From: Sphingosinithalassobacter sp. CS137
Lineage (GTDB): Bacteria > Pseudomonadota > Alphaproteobacteria > Sphingomonadales > Sphingomonadaceae
Direction of reading: 5' to 3'
Assembly (NCBI RefSeq): GCF_014334115.1
Contig: NZ_CP060494.1
Span: forward strand, 62,001 to 126,000
DNA: 64,000 bases
Shown: in pieces, positions 39,829 through 49,351 of the stretch
Numbering within the stretch: position 1 is the first letter of the stretch
Layout: each line of letters begins with the position of its first letter
Made by a program: the position numbers and the translations under genes
The notes under the pieces: generated by a model
Databases searched by the model: none
Seen by the model: only the letters and a program-made list of their open reading frames with translations
What the model was told of the DNA's origin: nothing

Positions 39829-40991
39829 ATCAGCCACGAAACTATGTCCTCGCAGCCGGCGGGACCGGGGGCCATATGGTGCCCGCCGCCGCGCTGGCGG
39901 CCGAGCTGCGCGAGCGCGGCCACCACGTCGCTCTGGTGAGCGACGATCGCGGCGTCCGCTTTCCCGGACTGTTCGACGACATCGAGACGCATGTGCTGCC
40001 CGCCGGGCGGCTGGGCGGGGGACCGCTCGGCTGGCTGAAGGCGGCGCGCAACGTGATGGCGGGGCGCTCGATGGCGCTGCAATTCTATCGCAGCTATCGC
40101 CCGTCGGCGGTGATCGGCTTCGGCGGCTATCCCGCGCTGCCCGCGCTGATGGCGGCGTTCCGCGCGGGGATACCGACGATCGTTCACGAGCAGAACGCAG
40201 TGCTCGGGCGCGTGAACCGCTTCGTCGCCGGCAAGGTGGACGCGATCGCCACTTCCTATGCCGAAGTCGACCGGATGAAGGACGGGTGGCGCGGCAAGAC
40301 GCACCTCGTCGGCAATCCGGTGCGCGAGGCGGTGCTGGCGCTGCGCCAGCGCCCCTATCCGCTGCTCGAGGAGGACGGCATCTTCCGCGTGCTGGTGACC
40401 GGGGGCAGCCAGGGCGCCTCGATCCTGAGCCAGGTGGTGCCCGACGGCCTCGCGCTGCTGCCGGTGCATTTCCGCCGCCGCATGCAAGTGACTCATCAGG
40501 CGCGCGTCGAGGACATCGATCGGGTGCGCGCCAAATATGCCGAGCATGGCATTCCCGCCGAAGTCGCCACCTATCTGCCCGATCTGCCCGAGCATCTCGC
40601 CTGGGCGCATATCGTGATCGCGCGCGCCGGCGCCTCGACCCTCGCCGAGCTGACCGCCGCGGGTCGGCCGGCGATCCTCGTCCCGTTGCCCAGCGCCACC
40701 GACGACCATCAGACCGCCAACGCGCGCGAGATCAGCGATGCAGGCGGCGCGCGGACGATCCAGCAGAAGAATTTCACGCCGTCCGAACTCGCCAAGCAGA
40801 TCCAGAAGCTCGGGCTCGACACGCAGGGGCTGGAGAATGCCGCGGCGCGTGCGCGCGGTTGCGGCCGGCCCGACGCCGCGCGCGACCTCGCCGATCTGGT
40901 GGAAAGCATCGACGCGCCGTGGGAATCGGCGGGCCTCGGAATCGCCCGGGCAAAGCCCCGGGCCGCGAACGGAAGGCTGGCGCCGGCATGA
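39825..40991 (+). CDS. murG: Lipid II synthase MurG
   Basis: A 388-residue GT28 glycosyltransferase that adds GlcNAc to lipid I. N-terminal glycine loop [19 protein letters not shown], second loop [20 protein letters not shown] with [13 protein letters not shown], and UDP-binding [20 protein letters not shown] with [14 protein letters not shown] longer C-terminal tail is Ala-rich. Overlaps ftsW and murC by 4 nt. Confidence 0.97.
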   Translation: MNQPRNYVLAAGGTGGHMVPAAALAAELRERGHHVALVSDDRGVRFPGLFDDIETHVLPAGRLGGGPLGWLKAARNVMAGRSMALQFYRSYRPSAVIGFGGYPALPALMAAFRAGIPTIVHEQNAVLGRVNRFVAGKVDAIATSYAEVDRMKDGWRGKTHLVGNPVREAVLALRQRPYPLLEEDGIFRVLVTGGSQGASILSQVVPDGLALLPVHFRRRMQVTHQARVEDIDRVRAKYAEHGIPAEVATYLPDLPEHLAWAHIVIARAGASTLAELTAAGRPAILVPLPSATDDHQTANAREISDAGGARTIQQKNFTPSELAKQIQKLGLDTQGLENAAARARGCGRPDAARDLADLVESIDAPWESAGLGIARAKPRAANGRLAPA

Positions 40992-42427
40992 GGGGAGTCG
41001 CGACCGACATCGGCACGATCCACTTCGTGGGCATCGGCGGCATCGGCATGTCCGGCATCGCCGAGGTGATGCACAATCTGGGCTATCGGGTGCAGGGATC
41101 GGACATCGCCGAGAGCTATGTCGTCCAGGGCCTGAAGGCGCGCGGCATTCCGGTGATGATCGGCCATGCGCCGGACAATGTGGCCGATGCGGCGGTGGTC
41201 GTGATCTCCACTGCGATCCAGCGCGGCAATCCCGAAGTGGAGGCGGCGCTCGAACGGCGCATTCCCGTGGTCCGCCGCGCCGAGATGCTGGCCGAGCTGA
41301 TGCGGCTGAAGTCCACCGTCGCGGTGGCCGGCACGCACGGCAAGACGACCACCACCAGCATGGTCGCTGCGCTGCTCGACGCGGGCGGAGTAGATCCCAC
41401 CGTGATCAACGGCGGCATCATCAACAGCTATGGCTCGAACGCGCGGCTGGGCGCGAGCGACTGGATGGTCGTCGAAGCCGACGAAAGCGACGGCAGCTTC
41501 CTGCGGCTCGACGGCACGATCGCGGTCGTGACCAACATCGATCCCGAGCATCTCGACCATTATGGCAGTTTCGACCGCGTGAAGGACGCATTCGTCGAGT
41601 TCGTCGAGAATGTGCCTTTCTATGGCGCCGCGCTGCTCTGCCTCGACCACCCCGAAGTGCAGGCGATCATTCCGCGCGTGCGCGACCGGCGGATCGTGAC
41701 CTATGGCTTCGCGGCGTCGGCCGACGTGCGCGGCGTGAACGTGACTCCGGTTTCCGGCGGCAATCGCTTCGACGTGGTGGTGCGCCAGCGCGACGGATCG
41801 ACTCGCACGCTCGAAGGCGTCGAATTGCCGATGCCCGGGCGCCACAATGTTCAGAACGCGCTGGCGGCGATCGGCGTGGCGCTGGAGCTGGGTATCGCCG
41901 ACGAGACGATCTGCAACGGCTTCGCGCAGTTCGGCGGCGTCAAGCGCCGGTTCACCAAGGTTGGTGAAATATCCCTCGACGGTGGATCGCCGGTCCAGGT
42001 GATCGACGATTACGGGCACCACCCGGTCGAGATACAGGCGGTGCTGGCGGCGGCGCGCGAAAGCGCCGAAGGGCGCGTGATCGCCGTGATGCAGCCGCAC
42101 CGCTATTCGCGGCTCGGCAGTCTGATGGAAGAGTTCGCGCGCGGCTTCAACGACGCCGACATGGTGCTCGTCACTCCCGTCTATGCGGCGGGCGAGGAAC
42201 CGGTCGAGGGCGTCGATTCGGCGGCGCTGGTCGAAACGATCAAGCTGCGCGGCCACCGCTCGGCAGCGACGGTGGAGGATCAGGCGGAGCTGGCGACGGC
42301 GCTCGCCGACGCGATCCGGCCCGGCGACAGGATCGTCTGCCTGGGCGCGGGAGACATTACGCGCTGGGCCGCCGAGCTGGCCCCGGCGATCGAGGAGCGA
42401 ATGGCGGAAGCGGAGGCACGGGCATGA
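40988..42427 (+). CDS. murC: UDP-MurNAc:L-alanine ligase MurC
   Basis: A 479-residue Mur ligase for the first amino acid. UDP-binding loop [23 protein letters not shown] loop [19 protein letters not shown] near residue 115, [10 protein letters not shown] and [10 protein letters not shown], with MQPHRYSRL. Overlaps murG and the next small gene by 4 nt. Confidence 0.98.
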   Translation: MRGVATDIGTIHFVGIGGIGMSGIAEVMHNLGYRVQGSDIAESYVVQGLKARGIPVMIGHAPDNVADAAVVVISTAIQRGNPEVEAALERRIPVVRRAEMLAELMRLKSTVAVAGTHGKTTTTSMVAALLDAGGVDPTVINGGIINSYGSNARLGASDWMVVEADESDGSFLRLDGTIAVVTNIDPEHLDHYGSFDRVKDAFVEFVENVPFYGAALLCLDHPEVQAIIPRVRDRRIVTYGFAASADVRGVNVTPVSGGNRFDVVVRQRDGSTRTLEGVELPMPGRHNVQNALAAIGVALELGIADETICNGFAQFGGVKRRFTKVGEISLDGGSPVQVIDDYGHHPVEIQAVLAAARESAEGRVIAVMQPHRYSRLGSLMEEFARGFNDADMVLVTPVYAAGEEPVEGVDSAALVETIKLRGHRSAATVEDQAELATALADAIRPGDRIVCLGAGDITRWAAELAPAIEERMAEAEARA

Positions 42428-42663
42428 GCGACTGGTTCTCGACCGCAGTGGAGATGCAGCGCGAAATTCTGCGCGCGCAGCAGGCGCAGATGAAAGCCGC
42501 GCAGAAGATGGTCGACACGAGCGCGCAGGCGCATCGCGACGCGACCCAGCAGATGCTCGACGCCGGAAAGCAGATGGAAGCGATGCAGCAGGCCGGCCGC
42601 AAGGCGGTGGAGGCGAATCTCGACGCATGGAAGGCCTGGGCGAGCTTCTGGGGGTGGAAGTGA
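42424..42663 (+). CDS. 79-residue coiled-coil protein inside the dcw cluster, unknown
   Basis: A Gln/Ala/Met-rich, fully helical small protein ([20 protein letters not shown], then repeating AQ/KM heptad-like pattern) ending in [11 protein letters not shown], an aromatic patch that could touch membrane or a partner. It overlaps murC (ATGA) and murB (GTGA) by 4 nt each, so it is translated with them. It has no signal peptide. It looks phasin- or coiled-coil-like, but I do not recognise a family. The perfect coupling argues that it is real and part of the wall-synthesis unit. Confidence 0.8.
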   Translation: MSDWFSTAVEMQREILRAQQAQMKAAQKMVDTSAQAHRDATQQMLDAGKQMEAMQQAGRKAVEANLDAWKAWASFWGWK

Positions 42664-43589
42664 GCGCATTGCCGCATACCGCTGCCGAGGCCCGGGCCGG
42701 GGTGGCGATTCCCGAGGTGCAGGGCAGCGTCGAGCCGAACGGCAGCCTCGCCGACTTCATCTGGTTCCGCACCGGCGGGCCCGCCGAGTGGCTGGTGCGC
42801 CCCGACAGCGTCGACGCGCTGGCCGATTTCCTTGCCGCGTTGCCGGCGGAGGTGCCGGTGCTGCCGGTAGGCGTCGGATCGAACCTGATCGTTCGCGACG
42901 GCGGCGTGCCGGGCGTGGTGATCCGGCTGCCCAAGGCGATGGCCAAGCTCCAGGTCGAGCCGGGCAACCGCATCCGCGTCGGCGCGGCGGCGATGGGGAT
43001 CACCGTGGCCAGCGCGGCGCGCGACGCGGGAATCGCGGGACTCGAGTTCCTGCGCGGCATTCCCGGCACGGTGGGCGGCGCGGTGCGGATGAACGCGGGT
43101 GCCTATGGTCGCGACGTTTCGGACATATTGGTCGAGGCGATGGTCGTCACGCGCGACGGCTATATCCAGAGCTGGCCCGCCGAGAAGCTCGCCTATACCT
43201 ATCGCCATTCGGCGCTGCCGGAGGGCGCGGTGGTGGTCGGCGCGCTGTTCGAAGGCGTTCCGGGCGACCCGGCGACGATCGGCGCCGAGATGGACCGCAT
43301 CGCCGCCGAGCGCGAGGCGAGCCAGCCGCTGCGCAGCCGCACCGGCGGATCGACCTTCAAGAACCCCGACGGCGCCAAGGCATGGGAGCTGATCGACAAG
43401 GCCGGCTGCCGCGGGCTTCGCAGGGGCGATGCGCAGGTGAGCGAGAAGCACACCAATTTCCTGCTCAATCTGGGCGACGCCACCAGCGCCGACATCGAGG
43501 CGCTGGGCGAGGAAGTCCGCGCGAAAGTGAAGGCGGCGAGCGGCGTCGAGCTCGAATGGGAAATCCAGCGCGTGGGAGTGGCGAAGTGA
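42660..43589 (+). CDS. murB: UDP-N-acetylenolpyruvoylglucosamine reductase MurB
   Basis: A 309-residue FAD enzyme that reduces UDP-GlcNAc-enolpyruvate to UDP-MurNAc. FAD-binding [20 protein letters not shown] near residue 65, [20 protein letters not shown] near 130, [10 protein letters not shown], and the C-terminal [20 protein letters not shown] with the catalytic Glu (type I pattern). GTG 42660 overlaps the previous gene by 4 nt; ATG 42627 would add 11 residues. The 3' end is the source of the partial copies downstream. Confidence 0.95.
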   Translation: MSALPHTAAEARAGVAIPEVQGSVEPNGSLADFIWFRTGGPAEWLVRPDSVDALADFLAALPAEVPVLPVGVGSNLIVRDGGVPGVVIRLPKAMAKLQVEPGNRIRVGAAAMGITVASAARDAGIAGLEFLRGIPGTVGGAVRMNAGAYGRDVSDILVEAMVVTRDGYIQSWPAEKLAYTYRHSALPEGAVVVGALFEGVPGDPATIGAEMDRIAAEREASQPLRSRTGGSTFKNPDGAKAWELIDKAGCRGLRRGDAQVSEKHTNFLLNLGDATSADIEALGEEVRAKVKAASGVELEWEIQRVGVAK

Positions 43590-43592
43590 GCT

Positions 43593-43730
43593 GCAACCGT
43601 CGCTCCCGCGAAGGTGGGAGCCTATCTCTGGTTGAGGCTTCGCACCGACCGACACCGCGGGCGGGCGATGTGCCGCCGACGGTGGTCCGCGACGAAGCAG
43701 CCATGGGCCCCTGCCTGCGCAGGGGCGACG
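43593..43730. repeat. REP/BIME-like element, copy 1
   Basis: A 138-bp element that starts GCAACCGTCGCTCCCGCG and ends CCTGCGCAGGGGCGACG. Its two ends are related palindromic motifs in opposite orientation (CGTCGCTCCCGCGAAGG versus the complement of CCTGCGCAGGGGCGACG). Two further copies of the same length follow at 44004 and 44331. It begins 4 bp after the murB stop. Confidence 0.75.
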
Positions 43731-43814
43731 GGTTGGGCTTACAGAATCCCGACGGGTACAAGGCCTGGGAGCCGATTGACCGGGCCGGACGCCGCGGCCT
43801 GCGCAGGGGCGACG
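43731..43814. pseudogene. murB 3'-end fragment, partial copy 1
   Basis: An 84-bp copy of the murB region around residues 238-266 (its translation reads [20 protein letters not shown] where murB has [20 protein letters not shown]). It ends at the CGCAGGGGCGAC motif that murB shares with the repeat element. It is out of the murB frame after the stop and has no start of its own. Confidence 0.75.
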
Positions 43815-44003
43815 GGTTGGGCTTAGAGAATCCCGACGGGTACAAGGCTTGGGAGCCGATTGACCGGGCCGGACGCCGCGGCCTGCGCAGGGGCGCCGCG
43901 CAGGTGAGCGAGAAGCACATGAATTTCCCGCTCAACCTGGGCGCGGCGACGAGCGGTATCGCGCTCGAAGGGGAAATCCGGCGCGCCCGGGTGGCCGTAC
44001 GCC
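43815..44003. pseudogene. murB 3'-end fragment, copy 2
   Basis: A 189-bp copy reaching the murB C-terminus. The catalytic-region [10 protein letters not shown] is now [10 protein letters not shown], and about 50-60 bp between the codons for LGDATS and SGVELEWEI are deleted (reading [20 protein letters not shown]). It has no start codon in context, so it is a remnant, not a gene. Confidence 0.78.
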
Positions 44004-44141
44004 GCAACCGTCGCTCCCGCGAAGGCGGGAGCCTATCTCTGGTTGGATTGCCCCGCCGGTCGACACAGGGCGCGGGCGATGTGCCGCCGATGGTGGTCCG
44101 CGACGAAGCAGCCATGGGCCCCTGCCTGCGCAGGGGCGACG
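44004..44141. repeat. REP/BIME-like element, copy 2
   Basis: 138 bp with the same ends as the copy at 43593 and small internal differences. It separates murB fragments 2 and 3. Confidence 0.75.
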
Positions 44142-44330
44142 GGTTGGGCTTAGAGAATCCCGGCGGGTACAAGGCTTGGGAGCCGATTGGCTGGGCCGGA
44201 CGCCGCGGCCTGCGCAGGGGCGCCGCGCAGGTGAGCGAGAAGCACATGAATTTCCTGCGCAACGTGAGCGCGGCGACGAGCGGTATCGCGCTCGAAGGGG
44301 AAATCCGGCGCGCCCGGGTGGCCGTACGCC
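44142..44330. pseudogene. murB 3'-end fragment, copy 3
   Basis: A 189-bp near-duplicate of the fragment at 43815, with the same internal deletion and a few substitutions (reads [21 protein letters not shown]). Because the deletion is shared, copies 2 and 3 arose from each other after the first duplication. Confidence 0.78.
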
Positions 44331-44468
44331 GCAACCGTCGCTCCCGCGAAGGTGGGAGCCTATCTCTGGTTGAGGCTTCGCACCGACCGACACTGGGCGG
44401 GGGCGACCTGCCGCCGGCGGTGGTCCGCGACGAAACCGCCATGGGCCCCTGCCTGCGCAGGGGCGACG
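44331..44468. repeat. REP/BIME-like element, copy 3
   Basis: 138 bp, the last of three copies, closest in sequence to copy 1 (both have GGTTGAGGCTTCGCACCGAC inside). It ends 7 bp before the ddl start, so the ddl ribosome-binding site is just outside the repeat. Confidence 0.75.
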
Positions 44469-44475
44469 AGGAATT

Positions 44476-45408
44476 GTGGTGACAGAGTTTGCTCCCCTTC
44501 ACATCGCCGTGCTGATGGGCGGCTGGTCGGCCGAGCGCGAGGTTTCGCTGATGTCGGGCACGGGCATCGCCGATGCGCTCGAATCGCTCGGGCATCGCGT
44601 GACGCGGATCGACATGGGGCGCGACGTCGCGGTGAAGCTCAGCGAGGCGCGGCCCGATCTGGTGTTCAACGCGCTCCACGGCACCCCCGGCGAGGACGGC
44701 ACGGTGCAGGGCATGCTCGACCTGATGGGGCTGAAATACACCCATTCGGGGCTCGTCACGTCGGTGATCGCGATCGACAAGCAGCTCACCAAACAGGCGC
44801 TGGTGCCGCATGGCATCCCGATGCCCGGCGGGCGCATCGTGCGCACCGAAACGCTGTACGAGCGCGATCCGCTGCCGCGACCCTATGTGCTCAAGCCGGT
44901 CAACGAAGGATCGTCGGTGGGCGTTGCGATTGTCACCGACGAAGGCAATATGGGCAATCCGATCGCGCACGACGCGCGCGGCCCCTGGCAGGAGTTCGAC
45001 GAGCTGCTCGCCGAACCGTTCATCCGCGGGCGCGAACTGACCAGCGCCGTGCTCGGCACCGACGCGCTGGGCGTGACCGAGCTCAAGCCCAAGAGCGGCT
45101 TCTACGATTATGACGCGAAATATACCGACGGGCTGACCGAGCACGTCTTTCCGGCGGAAATCCCCGACGAGATCGCCGACGCCTGCATGCGGATCGCACG
45201 CGAGGCGCACCGGCTGCTCGGCTGCAAGGGAACGTCGCGTTCCGATTTCCGCTGGGACGACAGCCAGGGAATCGACGGGCTGTTCCTGCTGGAAGTGAAC
45301 ACCCAGCCGGGGATGACTCCGCTCAGCCTGGTGCCCGAGCAGGCGCGGCATTGCGGCATCGACTATGCCGCGCTGGTCCAGCGGATCGTGGAGGAGGCGC
45401 TGCAGTGA
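44476..45408 (+). CDS. ddl: D-alanine-D-alanine ligase
   Basis: A 310-residue ATP-grasp ligase that makes the D-Ala-D-Ala dipeptide used by MurF. Typical segments: [60 protein letters not shown] and [20 protein letters not shown]. Start is GTG 44476 or the next codon (GTGGTG); GAGGAA is just upstream. It overlaps ftsQ by 4 nt. It is cut off from murB by 886 bp of repeats, so it may need a promoter in that block. Confidence 0.96.
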   Translation: MVTEFAPLHIAVLMGGWSAEREVSLMSGTGIADALESLGHRVTRIDMGRDVAVKLSEARPDLVFNALHGTPGEDGTVQGMLDLMGLKYTHSGLVTSVIAIDKQLTKQALVPHGIPMPGGRIVRTETLYERDPLPRPYVLKPVNEGSSVGVAIVTDEGNMGNPIAHDARGPWQEFDELLAEPFIRGRELTSAVLGTDALGVTELKPKSGFYDYDAKYTDGLTEHVFPAEIPDEIADACMRIAREAHRLLGCKGTSRSDFRWDDSQGIDGLFLLEVNTQPGMTPLSLVPEQARHCGIDYAALVQRIVEEALQ

Positions 45409-46310
45409 GCCGCCGTCCGGCCCGACGCACGAACACGCGGCGCAAGCCGGCCACCAAGCGGCGGCCGCAGGCGAAGCGAAAGGCACGCAAGCCGAGCATG
45501 CTCGACCAGGCGATCGCCGCGCTGCCGCTCAGCGAAGCGGCGCTGCGGCGGGTGGCCACGGCGGGCATCGTCGGCGTGGTGCTGGCGGTGGCGCTGGGCA
45601 TCGCGACCTGGTTCGGACTGCCGCAGCGCGCAGGCGTGGCGACGGCCGAGGCAGTGGGGCGCGCGGGCTTCCGGGTCGCGCAGATCCAAGTGACCGGGCT
45701 CGACCGGATGGATCGGATGGCGGTCTATGCCCAGGCGCTCGACCAGGAGAGCCGGGCGATGCCGCTCGTCGACTTGGAGGGCGTGCGCGAGCGGCTGATC
45801 CGCTTTCCCTGGATCGCGGATGCACGCGTGTCGCGGCGGCTACCCGATACGCTGATGATCCATGTCGTCGAGCGCGAGCCGGCGGCGATCTGGCAGCAGA
45901 ACCAGCAGCTGATGCTGATCGACGCGAGCGGCGAGCTGCTCGAGCCGGTGCGGCGCGAGGCGATGCCCGATCTGCCGCTGCTGATCGGCGAGGGCGCGAA
46001 CGAGAAGGAAGCGGCGCGCGAGCGGCTGATGATGGCGGCGCCGGCGCTCAAGCCGATGGTGCGCGCATCGCGCTGGATCGGCAACCGGCGCTGGGACCTG
46101 TTGTTCGACACCGGCGAGCGGCTGCAGCTTCCCGAAGGCGAATCGGCGGCGGCGACCGCGCTGGCGAAATTCGCCGAGCTCGACCGCGACCAGCGGCTGC
46201 TGGGCCGCGGCTATATCAGTTTCGACATGCGCGACCCGTCGAAGCTGGTGCTGCGGCGGCAGGGCTCGGAAACCACGGCGCCCGGCGCGGGCGTGACGAC
46301 GACCTCGTAA
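45405..46310 (+). CDS. ftsQ: Cell division protein FtsQ
   Basis: A 301-residue bitopic division protein that joins FtsB/FtsL. A very basic N-terminus (many RR/KR pairs), one membrane helix (about 48-70), a POTRA domain (FRVAQIQVTGLDRMDRMAV, VDLEGVRERLIRFPWIADAR, RLPDTLMIHVVEREPAAIWQ) and a C-terminal beta domain. GTG 45405 overlaps ddl (GTGA). Confidence 0.95.
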   Translation: MSRRPARRTNTRRKPATKRRPQAKRKARKPSMLDQAIAALPLSEAALRRVATAGIVGVVLAVALGIATWFGLPQRAGVATAEAVGRAGFRVAQIQVTGLDRMDRMAVYAQALDQESRAMPLVDLEGVRERLIRFPWIADARVSRRLPDTLMIHVVEREPAAIWQQNQQLMLIDASGELLEPVRREAMPDLPLLIGEGANEKEAARERLMMAAPALKPMVRASRWIGNRRWDLLFDTGERLQLPEGESAAATALAKFAELDRDQRLLGRGYISFDMRDPSKLVLRRQGSETTAPGAGVTTTS

Positions 46311-46332
46311 CGGGCAGGACAGGGGCAGGGAC

Positions 46333-47592
46333 ATGGCGAAGGCGGCACCCGAAGGACTGATCACCGCACTCGACGTCGGCTCGTCGAAAGTGTCGGCGCT
46401 GATCGCGCAGAAGGCCGAGGGCGGCGAGCTGATTGTGCTCGGCACCGGCCAGCGCGAGAGCAAGGGCGTGAAGCGCGGCTATGTCGCCGACATGCACGCC
46501 ACCGAAATCGCGATCCGCGAAGCGGTGGAGCAGGCCGAGCGCATCGCCGGCACCAACATCGAGGACGTGTGGGTCAGCTTCTCGGCGGGCGGGCTGATCT
46601 CGGACATCGTCAAGCTCGAAGTCGATCTGGGCGGACACCGCGTCGAACAGGGCGACATCGACGCGCTGTTGCGCGCCGGCCGCGACGCGATCGACCCGAT
46701 GGGGCGGATGGTGCTCCATGCCCAGCCGACCCGCTATACGCTGGACGGGCTGGCGGGGGTGAAGCGGCCGCTGGGGCTGCACGCCGACCGGCTGGGAGTC
46801 GACGTGCATGTGGTGGCGACCGAGGGTTCGCCGGTGCGCAACCTCGACCTGTGCGTCCGCTCGGCGCACCTGAACGTGCAGTCGATCATCGCCGCGCCGG
46901 TCGCCACCGGCCTGGCGACGCTGAGCGAAGAGGAGCGCGAGCTGGGCGTGGCGCTGGTCGAGATCGGCGCGGCCGTGACCAATGTCTCGGTGTTTCAGGG
47001 CGGGGTGCTGACCGGACTCGCTTCGATCGCGATGGGATCGGCCGACATCACCGACGACGTCGCCTCGGCGTTCGGCACCGGCCGCGCCTGGGCCGAGCGG
47101 GCGAAATGCTATCACGGCTCGGCCAATATGAGCCCGCGCGACAATCACGACATGATCGACGTGGCCCCCGCCAATGCCGAGGACGGCGCCGAATCGTCGC
47201 GGATCACCAAGGCGCAGCTGATCGCCGTCGTCCGCCAGCGGCTCGACCGGCTGATGCAGGAAATCCAGAAGGAGCTGCGCAAGCTCAAGTTCGAGGATCC
47301 GGTGGGGCGCCAGATCGTGCTCACCGGCGGCGGCGCCGAGCTGAAGGGGATCGCCGATTACGCGCAGCAGGCGCTGGGAAGTGCGGTGCGCGTCGGACGG
47401 CCGAAGGGCTTGGTGGCGCTGCCCGACGCGCATGCAGGACCGGCGTTCGCCACGCTCGCAGGGCTCGCGAAATACGCCGCGTCCGACCCGGTCGATCTGC
47501 GCGCGCTCCAGCCCGCGCACCAGCTGGTGACGCGGGCGAGCCCGCGTGCGATGCTGGCTCGGCTGATGGCGGCATTCCGGGCGAACTATTAA
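46333..47592 (+). CDS. ftsA: Cell division protein FtsA
   Basis: A 419-residue actin-like ATPase that anchors FtsZ to the membrane. Phosphate loop ITALDVGSSKVSALIAQK, SHS2 region with RGYVADMHATEIAIREAVEQ, second phosphate loop ALVEIGAAVTNVSVFQGG, adenosine motif IVLTGGGAELKGIADYA, and a C-terminal amphipathic helix (SPRAMLARLMAAFRANY) for membrane targeting. It lies 22 bp after ftsQ. Confidence 0.97.
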   Translation: MAKAAPEGLITALDVGSSKVSALIAQKAEGGELIVLGTGQRESKGVKRGYVADMHATEIAIREAVEQAERIAGTNIEDVWVSFSAGGLISDIVKLEVDLGGHRVEQGDIDALLRAGRDAIDPMGRMVLHAQPTRYTLDGLAGVKRPLGLHADRLGVDVHVVATEGSPVRNLDLCVRSAHLNVQSIIAAPVATGLATLSEEERELGVALVEIGAAVTNVSVFQGGVLTGLASIAMGSADITDDVASAFGTGRAWAERAKCYHGSANMSPRDNHDMIDVAPANAEDGAESSRITKAQLIAVVRQRLDRLMQEIQKELRKLKFEDPVGRQIVLTGGGAELKGIADYAQQALGSAVRVGRPKGLVALPDAHAGPAFATLAGLAKYAASDPVDLRALQPAHQLVTRASPRAMLARLMAAFRANY

Positions 47593-47596
47593 AGAA

Positions 47597-47626
47597 TTGC
47601 GACGATATTCCGTGTTTGCACTAGAG
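47597..47626 (+). promoter_or_regulatory. Candidate promoter between ftsA and ftsZ
   Basis: TTGCGA and CTAGAG are 18 bp apart in the 108-bp gap, the only AT-rich part of it. The gap is otherwise atypically long for this cluster. Weak match, so it is offered as a possibility only. Confidence 0.3.
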
Positions 47627-47700
47627 TCGGCGGAATCGTTCGTGCAGAAGGCGTTTGAACCGCGTTCCGGGGTGCAGCGAACGCGACAGGAGACCAGGCG

Positions 47701-49260
47701 ATGAGTATCGAATTCCTTCCGCCCGAAGTGGACGAGCTGACGCCCAAGATCACCGTCATCGGTGTGGGCGGCGCGGGCGGCAACGCGATCGCGAACATGA
47801 TCCGCGCCGATGTGCAGGGCGTGGAGTTCCTGGTCGCGAACACCGACGCGCAGGCGCTCAAGCTCAGCGAGGCGGGGCACCGCATCCAGCTGGGTGCCAA
47901 GATCACCCAGGGCCTCGGCGCCGGATCGCGGCCCGAGATCGGCCGCGCCGCGGCCGAGGAGACGATCGAGCAGGTGCAGAAGGCGCTCGAGGGCGCACAT
48001 ATGTGCTTCCTCGCGGCGGGCATGGGCGGCGGCACCGGCACCGGCGCCGCACCGGTGATCGCCAAGGCCGCGCGCGACATGGGCATCCTGACCGTCGGCG
48101 TCGTCACCAAGCCGTTCGCCTTCGAGGGCAAGCGCCGGGCGAATTCGGCCGAGGCGGGCATCGAGGAGCTGCAGAAGTACGTCGATACGCTGATCGTCAT
48201 TCCCAACCAGAATCTCTTCCTGATCGCGAACGCCAACACGACGTTCAAGGAAGCGTTCGAAATGGCGGACGAAGTGCTGCAGCAGGGCGTGCGCGGCATC
48301 ACCGACCTGATGGTCATGCCGGGCCTCATCAACCTCGACTTCGCCGACGTGCGCGCGGTGATGCAGGAGATGGGCAAGGCGATGATGGGCACCGGCGAGG
48401 CCGAAGGCGACGCCCGCGCGATCGAGGCGGCGCAGAAGGCGATCGCCAACCCGCTGCTCGACGGCGTGAGCATGAACGGCGCCAAGGGCGTGATCGTTTC
48501 GATCACCGGCGGCGAGGACATGCGCCTGCTCGAAGTCGACGAAGCGGCGAACCACATCCGCGAACTGGTCGATCCCGACGCCAACATCATCTGGGGTTCG
48601 GCGTTCAATCCCGAGCTGGAAGGCAAGATCCGCGTTTCGGTCGTCGCGACCGGCATCGAGGCCGGCGAGGGCACCGAAAGCGCGGCACCGGCGCCGAGCG
48701 CCGCCGAACAGCCGCGCGTCTTCTCGTTCGGCACGCCGCGCCGTTCGGCCGAGCCGGGTTTCTCGCAGCCGCAGATGGCGCCCGAGCAGGCCGGACAGAG
48801 CGAGCAGCCGGAGACGCAGGAGCGCCAGGCTGCACCGGCCCCGGCCGTGCCCGAGGAATATTCGCCGCCGCAGGCCGCGGCCGAGCCCGAAGCGCCTTCC
48901 GCGCCGGCCGATGCCGACGATGGCGAGTCCGACGAGCTGATCCTCGGCAGCGACGCGGCCGTGCCCGAACAGCCGGCACCGACGCCGCAGCAGCCTGCAC
49001 CGCAGCCGAGTGCCGAACGTGCGCCTCCGGGCGACTTCGGCAGCCGCCGCCGCTGGCTCACCGACGGCGATGGCGAGGAAGAAGCGGCGCCTGCGCCGGC
49101 ATCGGCGCCCGCGCAGCGCGGGGGCCGCGCCAAGACCGGCGGGACCTTGTTCGAGCGCATGGCCTCGGCCTCGCGCGGGGGCGGCAAGCAGGACGAGGAC
49201 GATGCGGACAAGGATCCGCTGGATATTCCGCGCTTCCTGCATCGCCAGAACAACCAGTAA
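47701..49260 (+). CDS. ftsZ: Cell division GTPase FtsZ
   Basis: A 519-residue tubulin homologue that forms the Z ring. GTP-binding segments: [19 protein letters not shown] near residue 20, the tubulin signature [20 protein letters not shown] near 102, and [21 protein letters not shown] polymerising core of about 320 residues is followed by a 180-residue Pro/Ala/Gln/Glu-rich linker and the C-terminal peptide [12 protein letters not shown] that binds FtsA. The long linker is usual in alphaproteobacteria. ACAGGAGA is upstream of ATG 47701. Confidence 0.98.
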   Translation: MSIEFLPPEVDELTPKITVIGVGGAGGNAIANMIRADVQGVEFLVANTDAQALKLSEAGHRIQLGAKITQGLGAGSRPEIGRAAAEETIEQVQKALEGAHMCFLAAGMGGGTGTGAAPVIAKAARDMGILTVGVVTKPFAFEGKRRANSAEAGIEELQKYVDTLIVIPNQNLFLIANANTTFKEAFEMADEVLQQGVRGITDLMVMPGLINLDFADVRAVMQEMGKAMMGTGEAEGDARAIEAAQKAIANPLLDGVSMNGAKGVIVSITGGEDMRLLEVDEAANHIRELVDPDANIIWGSAFNPELEGKIRVSVVATGIEAGEGTESAAPAPSAAEQPRVFSFGTPRRSAEPGFSQPQMAPEQAGQSEQPETQERQAAPAPAVPEEYSPPQAAAEPEAPSAPADADDGESDELILGSDAAVPEQPAPTPQQPAPQPSAERAPPGDFGSRRRWLTDGDGEEEAAPAPASAPAQRGGRAKTGGTLFERMASASRGGGKQDEDDADKDPLDIPRFLHRQNNQ

Positions 49261-49351
49261 GGGCTTCGTCGCCGTTGCGGCTCGGCTGACCGAGCGCAGC
49301 GGCGGCGCCGCTTGCCCACGGGCGGCGGCGCACCCTAGCCTGGAATCACGC

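Noticed and set aside
42788..44482. 564-codon open frame that runs through murB's other frame and the repeat block to the ddl start
   Set aside because: No start or ribosome-binding site, and the first part is a shadow of murB. The repeat block stays open only because it is built of copies in one frame. I treat it as remnants, though its openness is curious.
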